Positions 46,240-58,149 of a DNA stretch of 64,000 bases are shown one piece after another. The position numbers were made by a program, and so were the translations under genes. Below the pieces are notes generated by a model. That model made no database searches. It was not told the origin of the DNA and saw only the letters and a list, made by a program, of their open reading frames with translations. How positions within the stretch are numbered: the first letter of the stretch is position 1; the number at the start of each line of letters is the position of its first letter. The DNA is from Dillenia suffruticosa (lineage: Eukaryota > Streptophyta > Magnoliopsida > Dilleniales > Dilleniaceae): the NCBI GenBank assembly GCA_033439265.1, contig JAVTVX010000024.1:20568501-20632500 (forward strand), given 5' to 3'.

Positions 46240-48180
46240 TACATATTCATTATTATTTTTCATTATCTCTTATTGTCTAAGATTTACTGTGTCCCAATTG
46301 TCCAGACATATTTGTGCCTCAAGTGATTGGAGAGTCATACATGATCTCATCTCATTCAAAATGTTCCCTCCGACACTAAATGTTTGTTCAACCACCACAG
46401 TTGAGATAGGAATTGTTAAAATTTGTTTAGAAATTTGTGATAACATAGAAAAATTGTTTGTATGTTCTTTTCACCATTCTAGAATTGGGAAATCTTTCAA
46501 AAATAGGTACATTAAAATTTCAAATGTAGAATTTAAATCTCTTGATTTCTTTTGTTTTTGAAATAATAGTTGCTTGGCTTTGCTTATTTTAAAAAATTCC
46601 TCAATATTTATAGATTGAGAAATTTGTTGAGTAGAATTATCAAAGGTCACATTAAATTCAACATATATATCAAAAGTTAATTTTCTAATCTAATTTATTT
46701 TTTGTACAATATCATAATCATTGATTCATAAATATTCAACATTGAAAGTTAAATAATCAAATAAATTATCTAATTTACATCTAAGATAAAAAAACAATTG
46801 CAACAAGATAAATGTCAGGAATTTCATAAAAATAATTACACTGTTTTATTTTCATTAGATAAATTGTATTTTTTAGATCTTCATCATTTTCGTACTCTTG
46901 CATAACATTTACAATATTAATACCTTTTACTAAAAATAATAAAGTTGTAAGTTAATAAACACTAGACAACGCATATGTAGTATCATTAAACACTTTTAAT
47001 AAATTTAAAATTTTTTCACAAATAGTCCATTGTTGTGGATATAAAACAATAGAATTATTACAAAAAAAAAGCACATAACAATTATCTATAAGAAAATAAT
47101 TCATTTAATAATTCATAAATCGAATTTCAACATGTTGGAATATCTTAAGGAAATCTTTTAGATCTTTTTACATTTTCCTTACAAAATCTATTCCGATTTT
47201 TCTTTAGTTGTGAATGATTTCATAAATAAGAAATTGTTTTCTTTAATAGGGATAAGATGAATTTCAAGAGATTTTAATCCATCTTGAATATATAAATTTG
47301 ATACATGACAAACATCTTATATGAAAAAATTTACTACCAAAACTAAGTTTACAAATATTTTCTAAATCTCTAATATGAATAGTATTAGCAGAATCATTAT
47401 CAAAACCAATAGAAAAAATTTTATTCACTAAATAATATTTTTGTAAAAGTGAACTAATAATTTTATAAATATTTTCAGTTATACATTTTTCATCAAAAAC
47501 TCTAAATGTAATGATACGATTTCAATATTTTAATTATTATCAATCAAATGACATGTGATAGCCATATATGAATGACTTTGTAATGATCACTTCAAGTATC
47601 ATTACATATAGAAATTTGACCATTAAAATTTTTGAAAAACTTTTGTAAATTATTTTTCTCCCCTTTATAAAGTTTATAAGTTGTACGTGTAATAGTTGTT
47701 TTATCTAGACATACGTTTTGTAGAAGGATTTAAAGCATTTTCACAAAACCCTATTTTTTTTATCAAAATTAAAAGATAAATGTTCAATAATAATCATTTT
47801 AACTAATTTTTTGTCCTATTTTTTCATCGAAATAAATAAAAAGAAGAAGGATTCAAGGATACTAACCCGAATATTTGAGTTTGTGTTCTGTTTAGACCAG
47901 TTTCAGATGAATGTTTATTATTCAAATGTTTTCTAAATGTTTTATATCATATACCTTTTATGAATTTGAATTATTAGCCCAAGTAATTGCAAATAACTTC
48001 TATTGAACCATTTTGCAAATGATTCTTTTCTTTTTTGGTACACATCTCTTCTTGATCATTATTTTTAATTTCAATGTTAATGTGTTGAGATTCTTATGTA
48101 AGAAAATTCTCAGAATAAAATTACTCATTTTGGAAAGATTCTCCGATCTTGCTCTTGCTTCTATCACTTAACATAATTTT
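46240..48180 (-). pseudogene. hAT transposase remnant
   Basis: On the minus strand the hAT C-terminal dimerisation region is readable: IPISTVVVEQTFSVGG then NILNEMRSCM and SLEAQICLDNW (about 46410-46280). At the other end, near 48000-47900, KHLNNKHSSETG-like wording resembles a BED zinc finger, and a possible start ATG lies near 48173. Between them every frame is closed by stops and the sequence is very AT-rich, so no transposase can be made. The plus-strand open frame at 46193-46561 is a shadow. Confidence 0.8.
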
Positions 48181-48489
48181 TTAATAAATGAAATCGAATA
48201 AAATTAGAAATAAAAAAAATAAGCAATCGAATATGAGAGAGAATGAAAAATTGAAAATATCAAATGATAGTTGAGAAATTGAGAGTGTGAATTAAAATGA
48301 AATTGTGATAGTATATTAATAATAAGAAATAAGAAGTAAAATTTGATTTGTGAAGGGAAATGACATATTTATAAAGGTTTCATATTGTTTTGGACTAAAA
48401 TTATTTTTTTAAAAGTTGTATAATAACTAATTTTAAAAGGTATAAAAGTAATTATGAAACATTTCAAATTTGAATTTTATGGTACAACA

Positions 48490-48905
48490 ACGATAGTATT
48501 TAATGTTGTGATTGTGACACAATTATAAAAAATTTAAATTTTAAATGAGTTTGGTTCTTATACATATTTATTCTTGTGATTGTGACATAATAATGAAAAT
48601 TTTGAATTTTGAATTTTGAATGACTTTGATCCTTGTCACGTTGATTGTTGTGACGCAATTGTGAAAATTTTGAATTTTAAATAATTTTGATTCTTATACA
48701 TGTTTATTATTATGATTGTGACACAATAATTAAAATTTTAAATTTTGAATAAGTTTGATTGATCCTTGTGCATATTGATTATTGCAACACAATAATGGAA
48801 AATTTGAATTTTAAATGATTTTGATTTTTGTGCATATTTATTGTTGTCATTATGATTCAATAATGAAAATTTTAAATTTTGAATAATTTTGGTTCTTGTG
48901 CAAAA
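48490..48905. repeat. ~68-bp tandem array within the hAT element
   Basis: About six diverged units recur at 48513, 48581, 48649, 48717, 48783 and about 48853, each with tgtgacacaat-like sequence followed by gaaaattttgaatttt. The array lies between the transposase remnant and the right terminal repeats. Confidence 0.85.
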
Positions 48906-49204
48906 ATAAAAACCATTTGTTTTCAAAGATTCGGTTCCGGTTTCAATAAAAAAAGATTCAGCTTTAGTTCAGGTTCGATTTTCGGTTTCGGTTCTAGTCT
49001 GGTCCCAATCCTGGTTTCAATTCTAGTTCGATTCTGATTTCGACTTTTTAAAATCAAGAATCGGATCCAAACCCACCAAGTCTCTTATTCCAATTTTGGT
49101 TTTTGAATCAGAATCAAAAAAGTAGTTCCAGTACGGTTTTGGGACAACCAGTTTCGGATTGGTTCACGGTTTGAACCATACTATGGTTAGCCCTACGGCA
49201 CACT

Positions 49205-50520
49205 GCTCAAAATGGTTCAATTTCATTTTCATTATTAAAATAAAATTGTTTTTTATAAATTGCCTTTTGTTTTCAAAAGTTGCAAATGTTGCCTTTTGTT
49301 TTCTTTTAATAAAATTTTTTGTTTTGTATAAATATTTTTCGTTAAAAAGTTTTGCTTTTCTTTAATAATTTTTCAAATTTACTTTTTTTGCCTTTTCGTT
49401 TCTTTTTTTTTTTTTTGTAAAATTTTTTATGGAAAATTTACTTTAATAATTTGCAAAAATTGCCTTTTGTTTTCTTTTAATATATTTTTTTCTTTTTATA
49501 AATATTTTCCATTAAAAACTTTTGCTTTCTTTTAATAATTTTTCAAACTTAGTTTTTTTGCCTTTGGTTTTCTAACCCTTTTTTTTGAAAAATTTTTTAT
49601 GGAAAATTTATTTTAATAACTTGTAAAAATAATTGTAATACTTTCCTTTTTTCGGTTTTTTGCTTTCAAAATTATAATACTTTTATTTTTGGTTTCTTTT
49701 AATAATTTGACAATTAAAATTTAGAAAAAAATAAAAAAAAGTAAGTTTGAAAATTTGAAGGCCGAATAAATTTATTTAAAGAAAGCTGCATAATTTTTTT
49801 TATTAATTTTCAAAATTGTAATATTTTAATTTGAATGTTAATTAAAGTTCTATAATTTTTGCTTTCTTTTAATAATTTTCAAATTTACTTTTTTTTTTTT
49901 TTTTGCTTTCTTTCCTTTTTTCAGTTTTTTGCTTTCATAATTGTAATTTTTTTTTTGGTTTTTTTAATAATTTAACAATTAAAATTTGGAGAAACCAAAG
50001 AAAGGAAAGAAAGCAAAAATTAAAAAAAAAAAAGCAAGTTTGAAATTTTGAATGCCGAATAAAATTATTAAAAGAAAGCAACTTACTTTGTTTTTAATAA
50101 TTTTTAAAATTGTAATAATTTAATTTGAATGCTAAATTAAAGTTCTATAATTTTTGCTTTCTTTTAGTAATTTTCAAAATCAAAGCAAGTTTGAAAAATT
50201 ATTAAAAGAAAACAAAAATTTTAAATGGAAAATATTTATAAAAAGCAAAAAATTTTATTAAAATAAAACAAATACCAATTTTTTCAAATTATTAAAATAA
50301 AATTTCCATAAAAAAGTTTTTGTAAAAAAAAAAAGGAAAAGAAAACAAAAGGCCAAAAAATAAAAAGAAAGTTTGAAAAATTATCGAAGGAAAGCAAAAA
50401 TTTTCAAAGGAAAATACTTATAAAAAGCAAAAAAGTTTATTAAAAGAAAACAAAACACAATTTTTACAAATTATTAAGTTAAATTTTCCATAAAAAAGTT
50501 TTGCAAAAAAGGAAAATATT
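49205..50520. repeat. AT-rich block of tandem and inverted repeats
   Basis: A unit of about 171 bp (ttgccttttgttttctttt, then ataaatatttt, then ttgctttcttttaataat, then atggaaaatttactttaat) occurs about 2.3 times at 49255-49640. Its reverse complement occurs about twice at 50180-50515, so the two sets face each other. The centre holds two direct copies of another segment (about 49743-49885 and 50034-50180, about 290 bp apart). No coding sequence is visible. Confidence 0.75.
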
Positions 50521-50828
50521 TTGCTCTTAATATTAAATAATTAATATTTAATATATAAATTTTAGCATTAGCATTTTAATATATTAAATAATAATACATT
50601 TAATTCTTGCAACATTAATATTATTTTATTTTATTTTTAGCATTAATTTGTAATTTTTTAATTTTATATTTCTTATATCATTAAATTTACTATCATTTAA
50701 ATCATTTTTAGCATTAATATTTTAATTTCATATTTGATATTTCCTAAATCATTAAGTTTAGAGTTTGAGAAATTTTAACTTTCTTAAATTCCACTACAAT
50801 TCCCAGCATCATTAATTTTGAAATCAAC

Positions 50829-50831
<3 letters not shown>

Positions 50832-50886
<55 letters not shown>
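50832..50886. repeat. (CT)n microsatellite, about 27 units
   Basis: This is an uninterrupted CT tract. Its left flank (attaattttgaaatcaact) resembles the left flank of the CT tract at 52279-52302. Confidence 0.95.
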
Positions 50887-50888
<2 letters not shown>

Positions 50889-50934
50889 GCCTTTTTTCTC
50901 TTAACCCGAAACAATCCTACTGCAGATTGGATAA

Positions 50935-51170
50935 ATATGTCAATTGTTCATGGAATATTTTCTTTCCTTTTTTTACAAAATTTTTTAATGAAAATTTTAT
51001 TTTAATAATTTGCAAATATTACATTTTTCCTAATAAAATCTTTAATAATTTTATGGACAATTTATTTTAATAATTTGCTAAAATTGGTATTTGTTTTCTT
51101 TCAATAAAATCTTTTACTTTTTATAAATATTTTCCTTTAATATTTTTTGCTTTCTTTTAAAATAATTTTA
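50935..51170. repeat. Further copy of the ~171-bp AT-rich unit
   Basis: Motifs ttttaataatttgcaaat, tttgttttctttcaataaaat and ataaatattttccttta recur in the same orientation as 49255-49640. More diverged AT sequence continues to about 51540. Confidence 0.6.
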
Positions 51171-51544
51171 AACAATTTAAATAATTTATATTCTAATATA
51201 CTAATATACATTTTAATATACTTATATACATTATTTACATTCTAAATATGAAATTGTAACATTAAATATTTAAATATTAAAATTGTAATATTTTAATATT
51301 ATATTTAGATATAATATTAATTCGTAATATTAAATATTAAATATTTAATATTTAATGTATATTCAAATAACTGAATACTTACGATACAATAACAGCAATA
51401 ACAATTTGACTTTTAATTCCAATATTTGAGGTCGATCATTTGAAAAATAAATTTGAAGATAAAATATATATATAGTAGATAAATAAAATAAAAAAGAAAA
51501 AGAAAAGTAAATAAATAAATCAACAGATAAATATCTAAAATATA

Positions 51545-52045
51545 TTATATTAGTATAATTTGTGTGAATTCTTTTACGTCATCTATTTCTATCTAAAATC
51601 ATTTTTTCTTCTAAACCATTAACTTTCATGTCTTTATAGATAATTTGTATCCAAATTTTCAGCGGTCTACCATTTCGTTTTATTAGCTCTCATATATTTA
51701 AGCTTTCGGTTCTCCTAACCTATGCATTTTTAGGTCTTCTTTATATATACCCGAATCATCTCAAACGACACTCTCGCATTTTATCCACAATTTAACTAAC
51801 TCATATTTTACTACAAATTTTTTCATTTCTAATTTTGTCTCTTCTAATTTTTCCACACATCTACATAACTATCTTCATTTCTATTACACTTATATTTTGT
51901 TTTTGTTATTGTTTAATAGCCCAGCATTCAGTATCATACAATAGTGTACGTCTAATTACGGTTTTATAAAATTTTTCCTTTAAATGTAATGGTATCGTGC
52001 GATTACAAAGAATTTCAGATGTCATTTTTCATTTCATCTGACCTG
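51545..52045 (-). mobile_element. 3' fragment of an RTE-type LINE
   Basis: The minus strand reads, with interruptions, ILCDRTIPLHLKEKFYKTV then IRRTLLYDTECWAIK, then a methionine/cysteine-rich stretch (MCGKIRRDKIRNE) and KMRECRLR. This is the characteristic end of plant RTE reverse transcriptase proteins (family wording GVLCD, LYGAECW, RMLRWMCG, KMRENRLRWFGH). Only the last 160 or so codons are present, as expected of a 5'-truncated insertion. Frameshifts and stops are many. Confidence 0.8.
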
Positions 52046-53077
52046 TTTAAATTAAAATTGAAATAGTTATAAAATATTAAATTGAATATTAAATTATTTA
52101 TATAATTTTTACATTAAATATTAATTCTTATAAGTTTAGGTTTTAATATAAAATATTACATATTTAAAATATTAATTCTTACCATATTTTTAATTTTAAA
52201 ATAGAAATCGAATTTTTTACTATCGTTAATTTTAATTAATTCCACCATAATTTTTAATATCATTAATTTTAAAGTCAACTCTCTCTCTCTCTCTCTCTCT
52301 CTCCACCCAGATTTCTCTAAAGTAAATTTCTGAAAAATCAATTGCGAAGTGGATTTCTATAAAATCGACTTCTAACTTTTTTGGAACGGGCAGTCTAATT
52401 TGGATAGTTTGAAGTCGATAAAGAAGGTGAGGAGGAAGTGGCTCTGCTTTTGAGTTTGAGTTAGTGTTAGTGGCGGGCAAGCGGCGGCCGTGGCGACGGT
52501 GGTTATTTATTTATTAAGAAATATTTGGAAGAGGGTATAGAGAGAGGATGATGGATCATAATTTTGGCCGGAAAACACAGTGCTCTAATACGATATTGAG
52601 AAATATAAAAGATAAAAAGAAATTAGAAAAATTATGTGTTATTAAGTAATTGTACAAAATAGGAGTTAGTGAATTATGTGTTATATCCAAGCATCTGATA
52701 ACTAACACTAGTTATTAATATTTTTCTAATTTATTATTTAAATAATAAATATTGTGTTATTATAATTAATTAAGATTTTAACAATTTTTTTTTTTAACTT
52801 ACTAAAATTTGAATAATATTACTAACTTTTTTTTTGTCTAAATTCTATTTCTATTTTGGTTGGATGTGCCAACCTGCCTTACATTTGCATTTGAAAATTT
52901 TGATCGGCTAGGTAGAGGAGAGATGTGGATTGCAATCTTAGGTCTCAGCCCAGTCTCGGCGTCCAAGGAGGTGTCCCTCAGGCGCACACCGAAGTTTGGA
53001 TCAGATAATATTGGGCCTCATGTGATCTGTCTCTTGACCTTTCATCTAAGAATTATATTGCTTAACAGAAAGACATG
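52046..53077. other. AT-rich intergenic sequence with a CT tract
   Basis: A (CT)12 tract lies at 52279-52302. A GC-richer patch (52440-52500 and 52880-53040) has an open frame of 73 codons (52860-53081) without recognisable content. Confidence 0.4.
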
Positions 53078-53092
53078 GTAAAGTATTGTAAT

Positions 53093-53179
53093 TTTTTTTT
53101 TTTTTTATACAAGAATTTAAACCTGAAATTACCATATTAAGGGAAAAAATTTGTACCACTTGACTATTCCTTTAGAGAC
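53093..53179 (-). mobile_element. Very short tRNA-derived SINE, minus strand copy
   Basis: On the minus strand it begins gtctctaaaggaatagtc and contains an A-box-like tagtcaagtggt and a B-box-like ggtttaaattc. It ends in a tail of about 14 A (plus strand T run 53093-53106). It is flanked by perfect 15-bp target duplications gtaaagtattgtaat (53078-53092 and 53180-53194). The body is about 73 bp, and it matches the plus-strand copy at 37234-37318. Confidence 0.85.
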
Positions 53180-53469
53180 GTAAAGTATTGTAATCTTATG
53201 AGCAAGAAGTTACCTCTTACCCTTCCGTAGGCACATTGTTGCATTATAGGGTTGCACACCGAGTTAAGAGTGGGCATTAAAGTTGCTAGATGATGTTTTT
53301 AAGATAAAACAATGCTCACCATGAATCAATTTCCCATGCTGTTCCTGTTTGCATCGGTAGCTCTTTTCTGCCTTCACAATTTGTGGTTGAGGATTCGAGT
53401 CATTTTAGGTTTATGGTTGTAAGCAATTCGGTCTGAGGCAAGATGGAGATGCCAGAGATCTTGAAAGTC

Positions 53470-54226
53470 CAGGGTGAACATTCGGTTAAATTCTAATTTA
53501 AATTATTAAAATTAAAATAATCAATTTAATTCAATTATACAATTCTCATAACCTAATAGTCTAAAAATCGACAATTCGGCTTGATCGAATTAAACAGTTA
53601 ATTCAATTCGTTTATCCTAATTGACCGAATTATTAAAATTTTTATAAGAGATTTAAATAACAATATGTTTTATTTTTGTCTATGTAAGTTACATGTGCCT
53701 ATAAATTGTAATTTTAAATTTTAAAATTCACAAAATAATTATAGTTTCACCAATTGTCAACTTCAAAATTCAAAATTCAAAATTCAAACAAAACAATCAG
53801 ATGTGAAACTTTTAAACTAATTTTATTAATTTACTAGTAGTTCATAAAATAAAAAATAATTAACATTACGTTATCTTTGTAAATTAGCTTTTAAAATATA
53901 TATATTTTTTAATTTTTAGTTATAATATTATATCATCTCTTTTAATATTTTTTTGTCATAATTTTTTTTCCTTTAATTTCTAGTTATAATATTATATTAA
54001 TATTTATATGAATAAAAATTATCTAAAAATATATATATTTTTAATTATTTCGATTAATTTGATTTGATTGAAATAAAATTTATTAAAACCGATAATAGTT
54101 CAAATAATCAAATTGAATTTTAATTTTATTTAAAATTAAAATCAAAAACCGAATAATTCATCTAAAATATAAAAAAATTCAAAAAATGATTTTTTTTCAA
54201 TTTTAACCGAACAGCGATCAGCTCTG
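53470..54226. mobile_element. Possible non-autonomous hAT-like element
   Basis: The left edge reads cagggtgaacattcggttaa. The right edge, reverse complemented, reads cagagctgatcgctgttcgg, a loose inverted repeat sharing CAG, TGA and TTCGG. The interior repeats accgaat and ttcggtt motifs and is AT-rich, typical of this group. No 8-bp target duplication matches (tgaaagtc against cccggctc), so this is tentative. Confidence 0.35.
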
Positions 54227-54483
54227 CCCGGCTCGGCCATGTCAAGAATGTCAACAAGAATCTCTGAGGGCGGGGCAACCAAATGTAAGTTGTACCATTG
54301 ACCAAATGGTGAATAGGTTGAACGATGCCAATTTGTTGTTTGTACTGTGTGGGGAGAAAAAAAAAAGCCACAAGCACACATGCACAAACAAACAAAACAA
54401 AACAAATAGCAAGAGTCGATTTCTTCGGTTTATTGTCATACTTGGTATGGTCTCATAATTAGAAGTAGCACCCTATACCGTTA

Positions 54484-55257
54484 CGATGATGCATAGTCAA
54501 AACAGTTCAAATCGTATTAGGTTCAAGATTGATCCAAAACAACTTTCCCGTATCTTTATTGCTCACTTAGTTGGCAATCACTTGATCGATCAATCGTTTA
54601 GTTTGAAAACCAATCGTTATTATGAGCTTTAAGACTCTTCAGATCCTTAACCCAAGGGACTCATCTACTAAAAAGTATTGTCAACACGGGATTCATCTCT
54701 CAGACAGTTAGACACGACTCATATCTACTTGACATTCATCAACCAAATTCTAATCGGTAGACAATTGCTCATTCACAACAACTCATAAAATATGGATAAG
54801 ACCTTTTGTAAACGGAAAGAAGATTTACGGAAAGAAGATTTCAAATAATGGAAGGAAACCTCTACGGCCATCAAAACTTTTCTAATCGATAGCATTGGAA
54901 ATCTTTTGAAATCATTTCGTCATAATCCCAATAATCAGAAAACTAGGGTTTCAACGCCCTATACGCATACGTCTATCCAACCAAGTGATTATATATATGT
55001 ATTGTTAAATTATTCAGTGAGGTACGTAGACTCTTGACTCATATTTTTGCACTCTCTTGCCTTCGGCATAACTGAACCTTTCTGTCTATTTTTTCTCTTT
55101 CGAAAACTGCTCTCTAATTTTAGTGTTGGAGCTTTCTCCACTAGAACATTCTCTGACGGTCTTTTTGCAAGTTTCATTGATCAAGATTACCAGCAGCCAA
55201 GTTATCTCGTTTGAGTTAACAGAATCATTGTTTATGGAGACAAATCCACCTCTAATA
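54484..55257 (+). repeat. 5' LTR of the second Tat-like element
   Basis: It starts (C/T)GATGATGCATAGTCAAAAC and ends near cacctctaata, directly before aattggcgtcatctgtagg. The last 150 bp resemble the LTR ends of the element at 37783-44037 (gttatggagacaaa-like, then ctccaacaa), showing common descent. Confidence 0.8.
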
Positions 55258-55322
55258 AATTGGCGTCATCTGTAGGAATAGAGTGGAAAGAAATCCATCC
55301 TATGTAGCTTTATCGAGACAAG

Positions 55323-57400
55323 ATGCATCCTCGGAGAATGACTAGAGCTGCTTCTAAAGCCGCATTCTTGATGGAAGGGCACAGTGCCTCCCCAACAAAT
55401 ACCACACAACATGTGGTGAACAACCTTGAAAGGCCTCCTGTCATCGTTAGTCCGCGTGAGGCGCAACCCTTGGCCGGTCACCCAAGTCAGCTGACACCTC
55501 TTGTCACCCTTGCTTCCCCTACAAGGTAGAGAGGTTGGAATCCAAAATACAAAATATGAGCAAGCAACTAAAGGAACTCAGTCATGTTCTTCAACCATGA
55601 GCCCAGTCCTTTTCTCACGGATTGCGTCACATGTGCACACGAAGGCTTGAGCCTAGAGAGACCGAAAACCCTCAGTGACATCCCGATATGACGTAGACGA
55701 TCCAAAGAAATAGGTCGAGGAGCTCGTAGCAAATGAGCTAAAGCGAGCAAACATCAAGAGAGACAAGCCTACTCCATATCCCACCAATCTCTTGCCATTT
55801 AATCCAGAGATCTCCTCAGAGCCGATACCTCGAAATGTGCTCCTCCCTCCTTTTAAGAGGTATGATAGCACCACCGATCCCAGAGATCACGATGCCCACT
55901 TTATCATGATCTCGAGAGATATGTCAAATGCTGTCATATGCAATCACTTTCCAATAATTCTAAAGGGCAACGCGTTGACATGATTTAATTCTCTCCCCCC
56001 GTTTAGTGTCAAGAGCTTCTCCCAACGCCGACAATACTTCGAGGCATACTTTGTCATTAGCAAAGAGCCACATCCCTCCTCTCATTACGGTAGATGGAGG
56101 ATGAACCGTTAAGAGATTTGCTCAAAAAGTTCAAGGCAGAAATGATGAAGGTCTCTGGACTAGACCATTCTATCGTGTCGGGTAGTGCTACTCACAGGAC
56201 TGCAGCCGTCCGAAATGAAAACATCTATCACTAAGAACCCTTTATCCACTATTCATGAATTTTATGCTTGAGTGGAAAAATATATCACCGCGGAAGACAT
56301 TGAAACCTTTGATAGACAATGCAACCGCCCAGCTCAAAAAGAGTATCGTCGATTATGTTATCGGCCCTCACCTAAGAAGGCCCACCAAGGGCCTCCACAA
56401 CAACGAAGGTTCACTAATTACACCTCTCTAAATAAGACTCCAAGTCAAGTGCTCCTCTAGATTTAGAACACGTCCTATGTCAGGTGGCCTCCTTGCCCTA
56501 CAAAGGATGATCCTAAGAACGACAAGACTCGATATTGTCATTTCCACAATGACTATGGCTATCTCACTGGCAAATGCAAAAAGCTAAAAGATAAAATCGA
56601 GTTTCTCGTCTAAAGTGGTCGACTCCAAAATTCATTAGTGTGGAAAGAGAGGGCCTGCCTCAAAGCTCGAAACAAGAGTACGAGTAAGTCAACTAGCCAA
56701 TCCTAAGGGGCACCCACAATCGACCAGCTGGAGTGATCCTCCAAGTGCAAGGCGAGTATGACCACTCGTAGCCTTACCTCCCAGCTTATGTCTTACGAGC
56801 ACTACATCGATGCGATCAAGTACAAACACAAACGAACGAAGGGGACACTTAATAGCCCCGATCTTCCTAAAGATTGAGCTATTCGGCTCTCCATCTAAAA
56901 AGATTTTTGCCACTCGTGATGAAGAACCGCCCAAAAGGAAAAGGCCCATGATCGGTTTTAACGATGATGACTTAGTGGGGTTCAATCTAGATCGACATGA
57001 TTCCCTCATCATCACAGCTAAGATCGAGCAATACGAAGTATGAAGAATCTTTGTCGACCAAGGGATCAGATGCAACCTCCTTTATTGGAATGCCTTTTGG
57101 CAAATGAATTTCTCTCATGTACACCTACAGTCTTATGCTAGACCCATTAAGGAGCTTTCAAGTGAATGGATCTATCTTGAAGGCATCATCTCATGCCTAT
57201 GACTCTTGGGACTCTACCTGACCATGCAACGGTATCAACCACATTCAACGTGGTTAAGCTCCCTTCGCTCTACAATGCTATCTTGGGATAACCTGGCCTG
57301 AATGCTCTGGAAGCACTACCAAGTACAAATCATATGAAGGTCAAGTTCAGAACCTCCAACGGTATCGTGACATTGCTCTGTGATCCAAAACCCCCGACGT
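55323..57400 (+). pseudogene. Gag and protease remnants of the second Tat-like element
   Basis: It opens MHPRRMTRAASKAAF. It includes a Gag core near 55790-56200 and a zinc-binding YCHFHNDYGY...GKCKKLKDKIE region (about 56535-56600) typical of Tat Gag. A protease-like RPMIGFNDDDLVGFNLD and IFVDQG region (about 56945-57065) follows. The same protease wording survives near 38580 in the first Tat-like element. The region is broken in many places. Confidence 0.75.
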
Positions 57401-57562
57401 TTCCTTTTAAGTAGACTCTATATCTCTTTGTCTTTGCGATTGCATTTGTAGTACCCCTTGACGAGTAGATTAAATGGTGGCCAGCCTTGTCGTTTAATCT
57501 GTTGATTATTATTTCATTATAACTATGTGTTTCATTTCTCTTAGCAAGCCGACTATGTCAAG

Positions 57563-57920
57563 AACGGGTTAGTGTCATCCAGTCCTCCCAAACGAAGTCC
57601 ATCGTTAGGGCTTTATCTTTCTAAACGGGCCAATGTCTCCTAGTCCTCCCGAACATAGTTCATTGGTAGGGATTTATCTCCCTAAATGAGACAATGTCAC
57701 TTAGTCATCCCGAACGGAGTGTATCGTTAGGAATCTATCTACTTGAAATGGTTACTGTCACCCAAACCTCCTGAACGGGGTCTATCGTTAGGGGACTTAT
57801 CTTCCTGAATGGGCTAGTATTGCCCAATCCTCCCGGATATAGCCTATCGTTAGGGTCCATTTCCCTGTGCAAGCCAGCATCATGCGGTCTACCCACGAAT
57901 AAAACTTATCGGACAAAATT
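57563..57920. repeat. 61-bp tandem array in the 3' region of the Tat-like element
   Basis: About six diverged units start near 57563, 57624, 57685, 57747, 57808 and 57869. Each has agtcctcccgaac and tatcgttaggg-like blocks. Tat-lineage elements are known for variable tandem repeats between pol and the 3' LTR. Confidence 0.88.
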
Positions 57921-58149
57921 TATTATCAATAGGGGATTTAGCTCCCCATGGAATATCTATGATTTATCTTATCAAATGGCTCATAGAAAAAACCTAACTA
58001 TCGGATAAATGTATTGTCGGTCAGGGAGATGCCCCAGAGTAAAGCCATATCCATCGAAAGATGATAATGCCCACATGAAGTATACAATGAGACAATAGCA
58101 AAAGAACATTTTATTGATGCATTAAAAAAGAAGTGCAAAAATGAGAAAT

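Larger units (their letters stand above)
45537..49195 (-). mobile_element. hAT transposon, old but with intact ends
   Basis: The ends are TAGGGGTGACCACGGTTC on the left and, reverse complemented, TAGGGCTAACCATAG on the right, imperfect inverted repeats. Perfect 8-bp target duplications CGGCACAC flank it. Both subterminal regions are packed with ggttccggtt-like motifs (45545-45740 and 48920-49190), likely transposase-binding repeats. The 3.66-kb interior holds a decayed transposase gene on the minus strand. The ends look better kept than the gene. Confidence 0.93.

Noticed and set aside
46193-46561. Plus-strand frame of 122 codons in the hAT element
   Set aside because: The opposite strand reads the hAT dimerisation region, so this frame is a shadow.
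52860-53081. 73-codon plus-strand frame in a GC-richer patch
   Set aside because: No homology that I know of and no splice or promoter context. It runs into the SINE target duplication.
54142-54439. Overlapping minus-strand frames with a hydrophobic, cysteine-rich start
   Set aside because: Three frames are open at once in biased sequence, none has a splice context or a known domain, and the region abuts a possible hAT-like end.
57563-57920. Spaced direct repeats suggestive of an array with spacers
   Set aside because: The 61-bp units are contiguous and diverge along their whole length, as in a tandem satellite.
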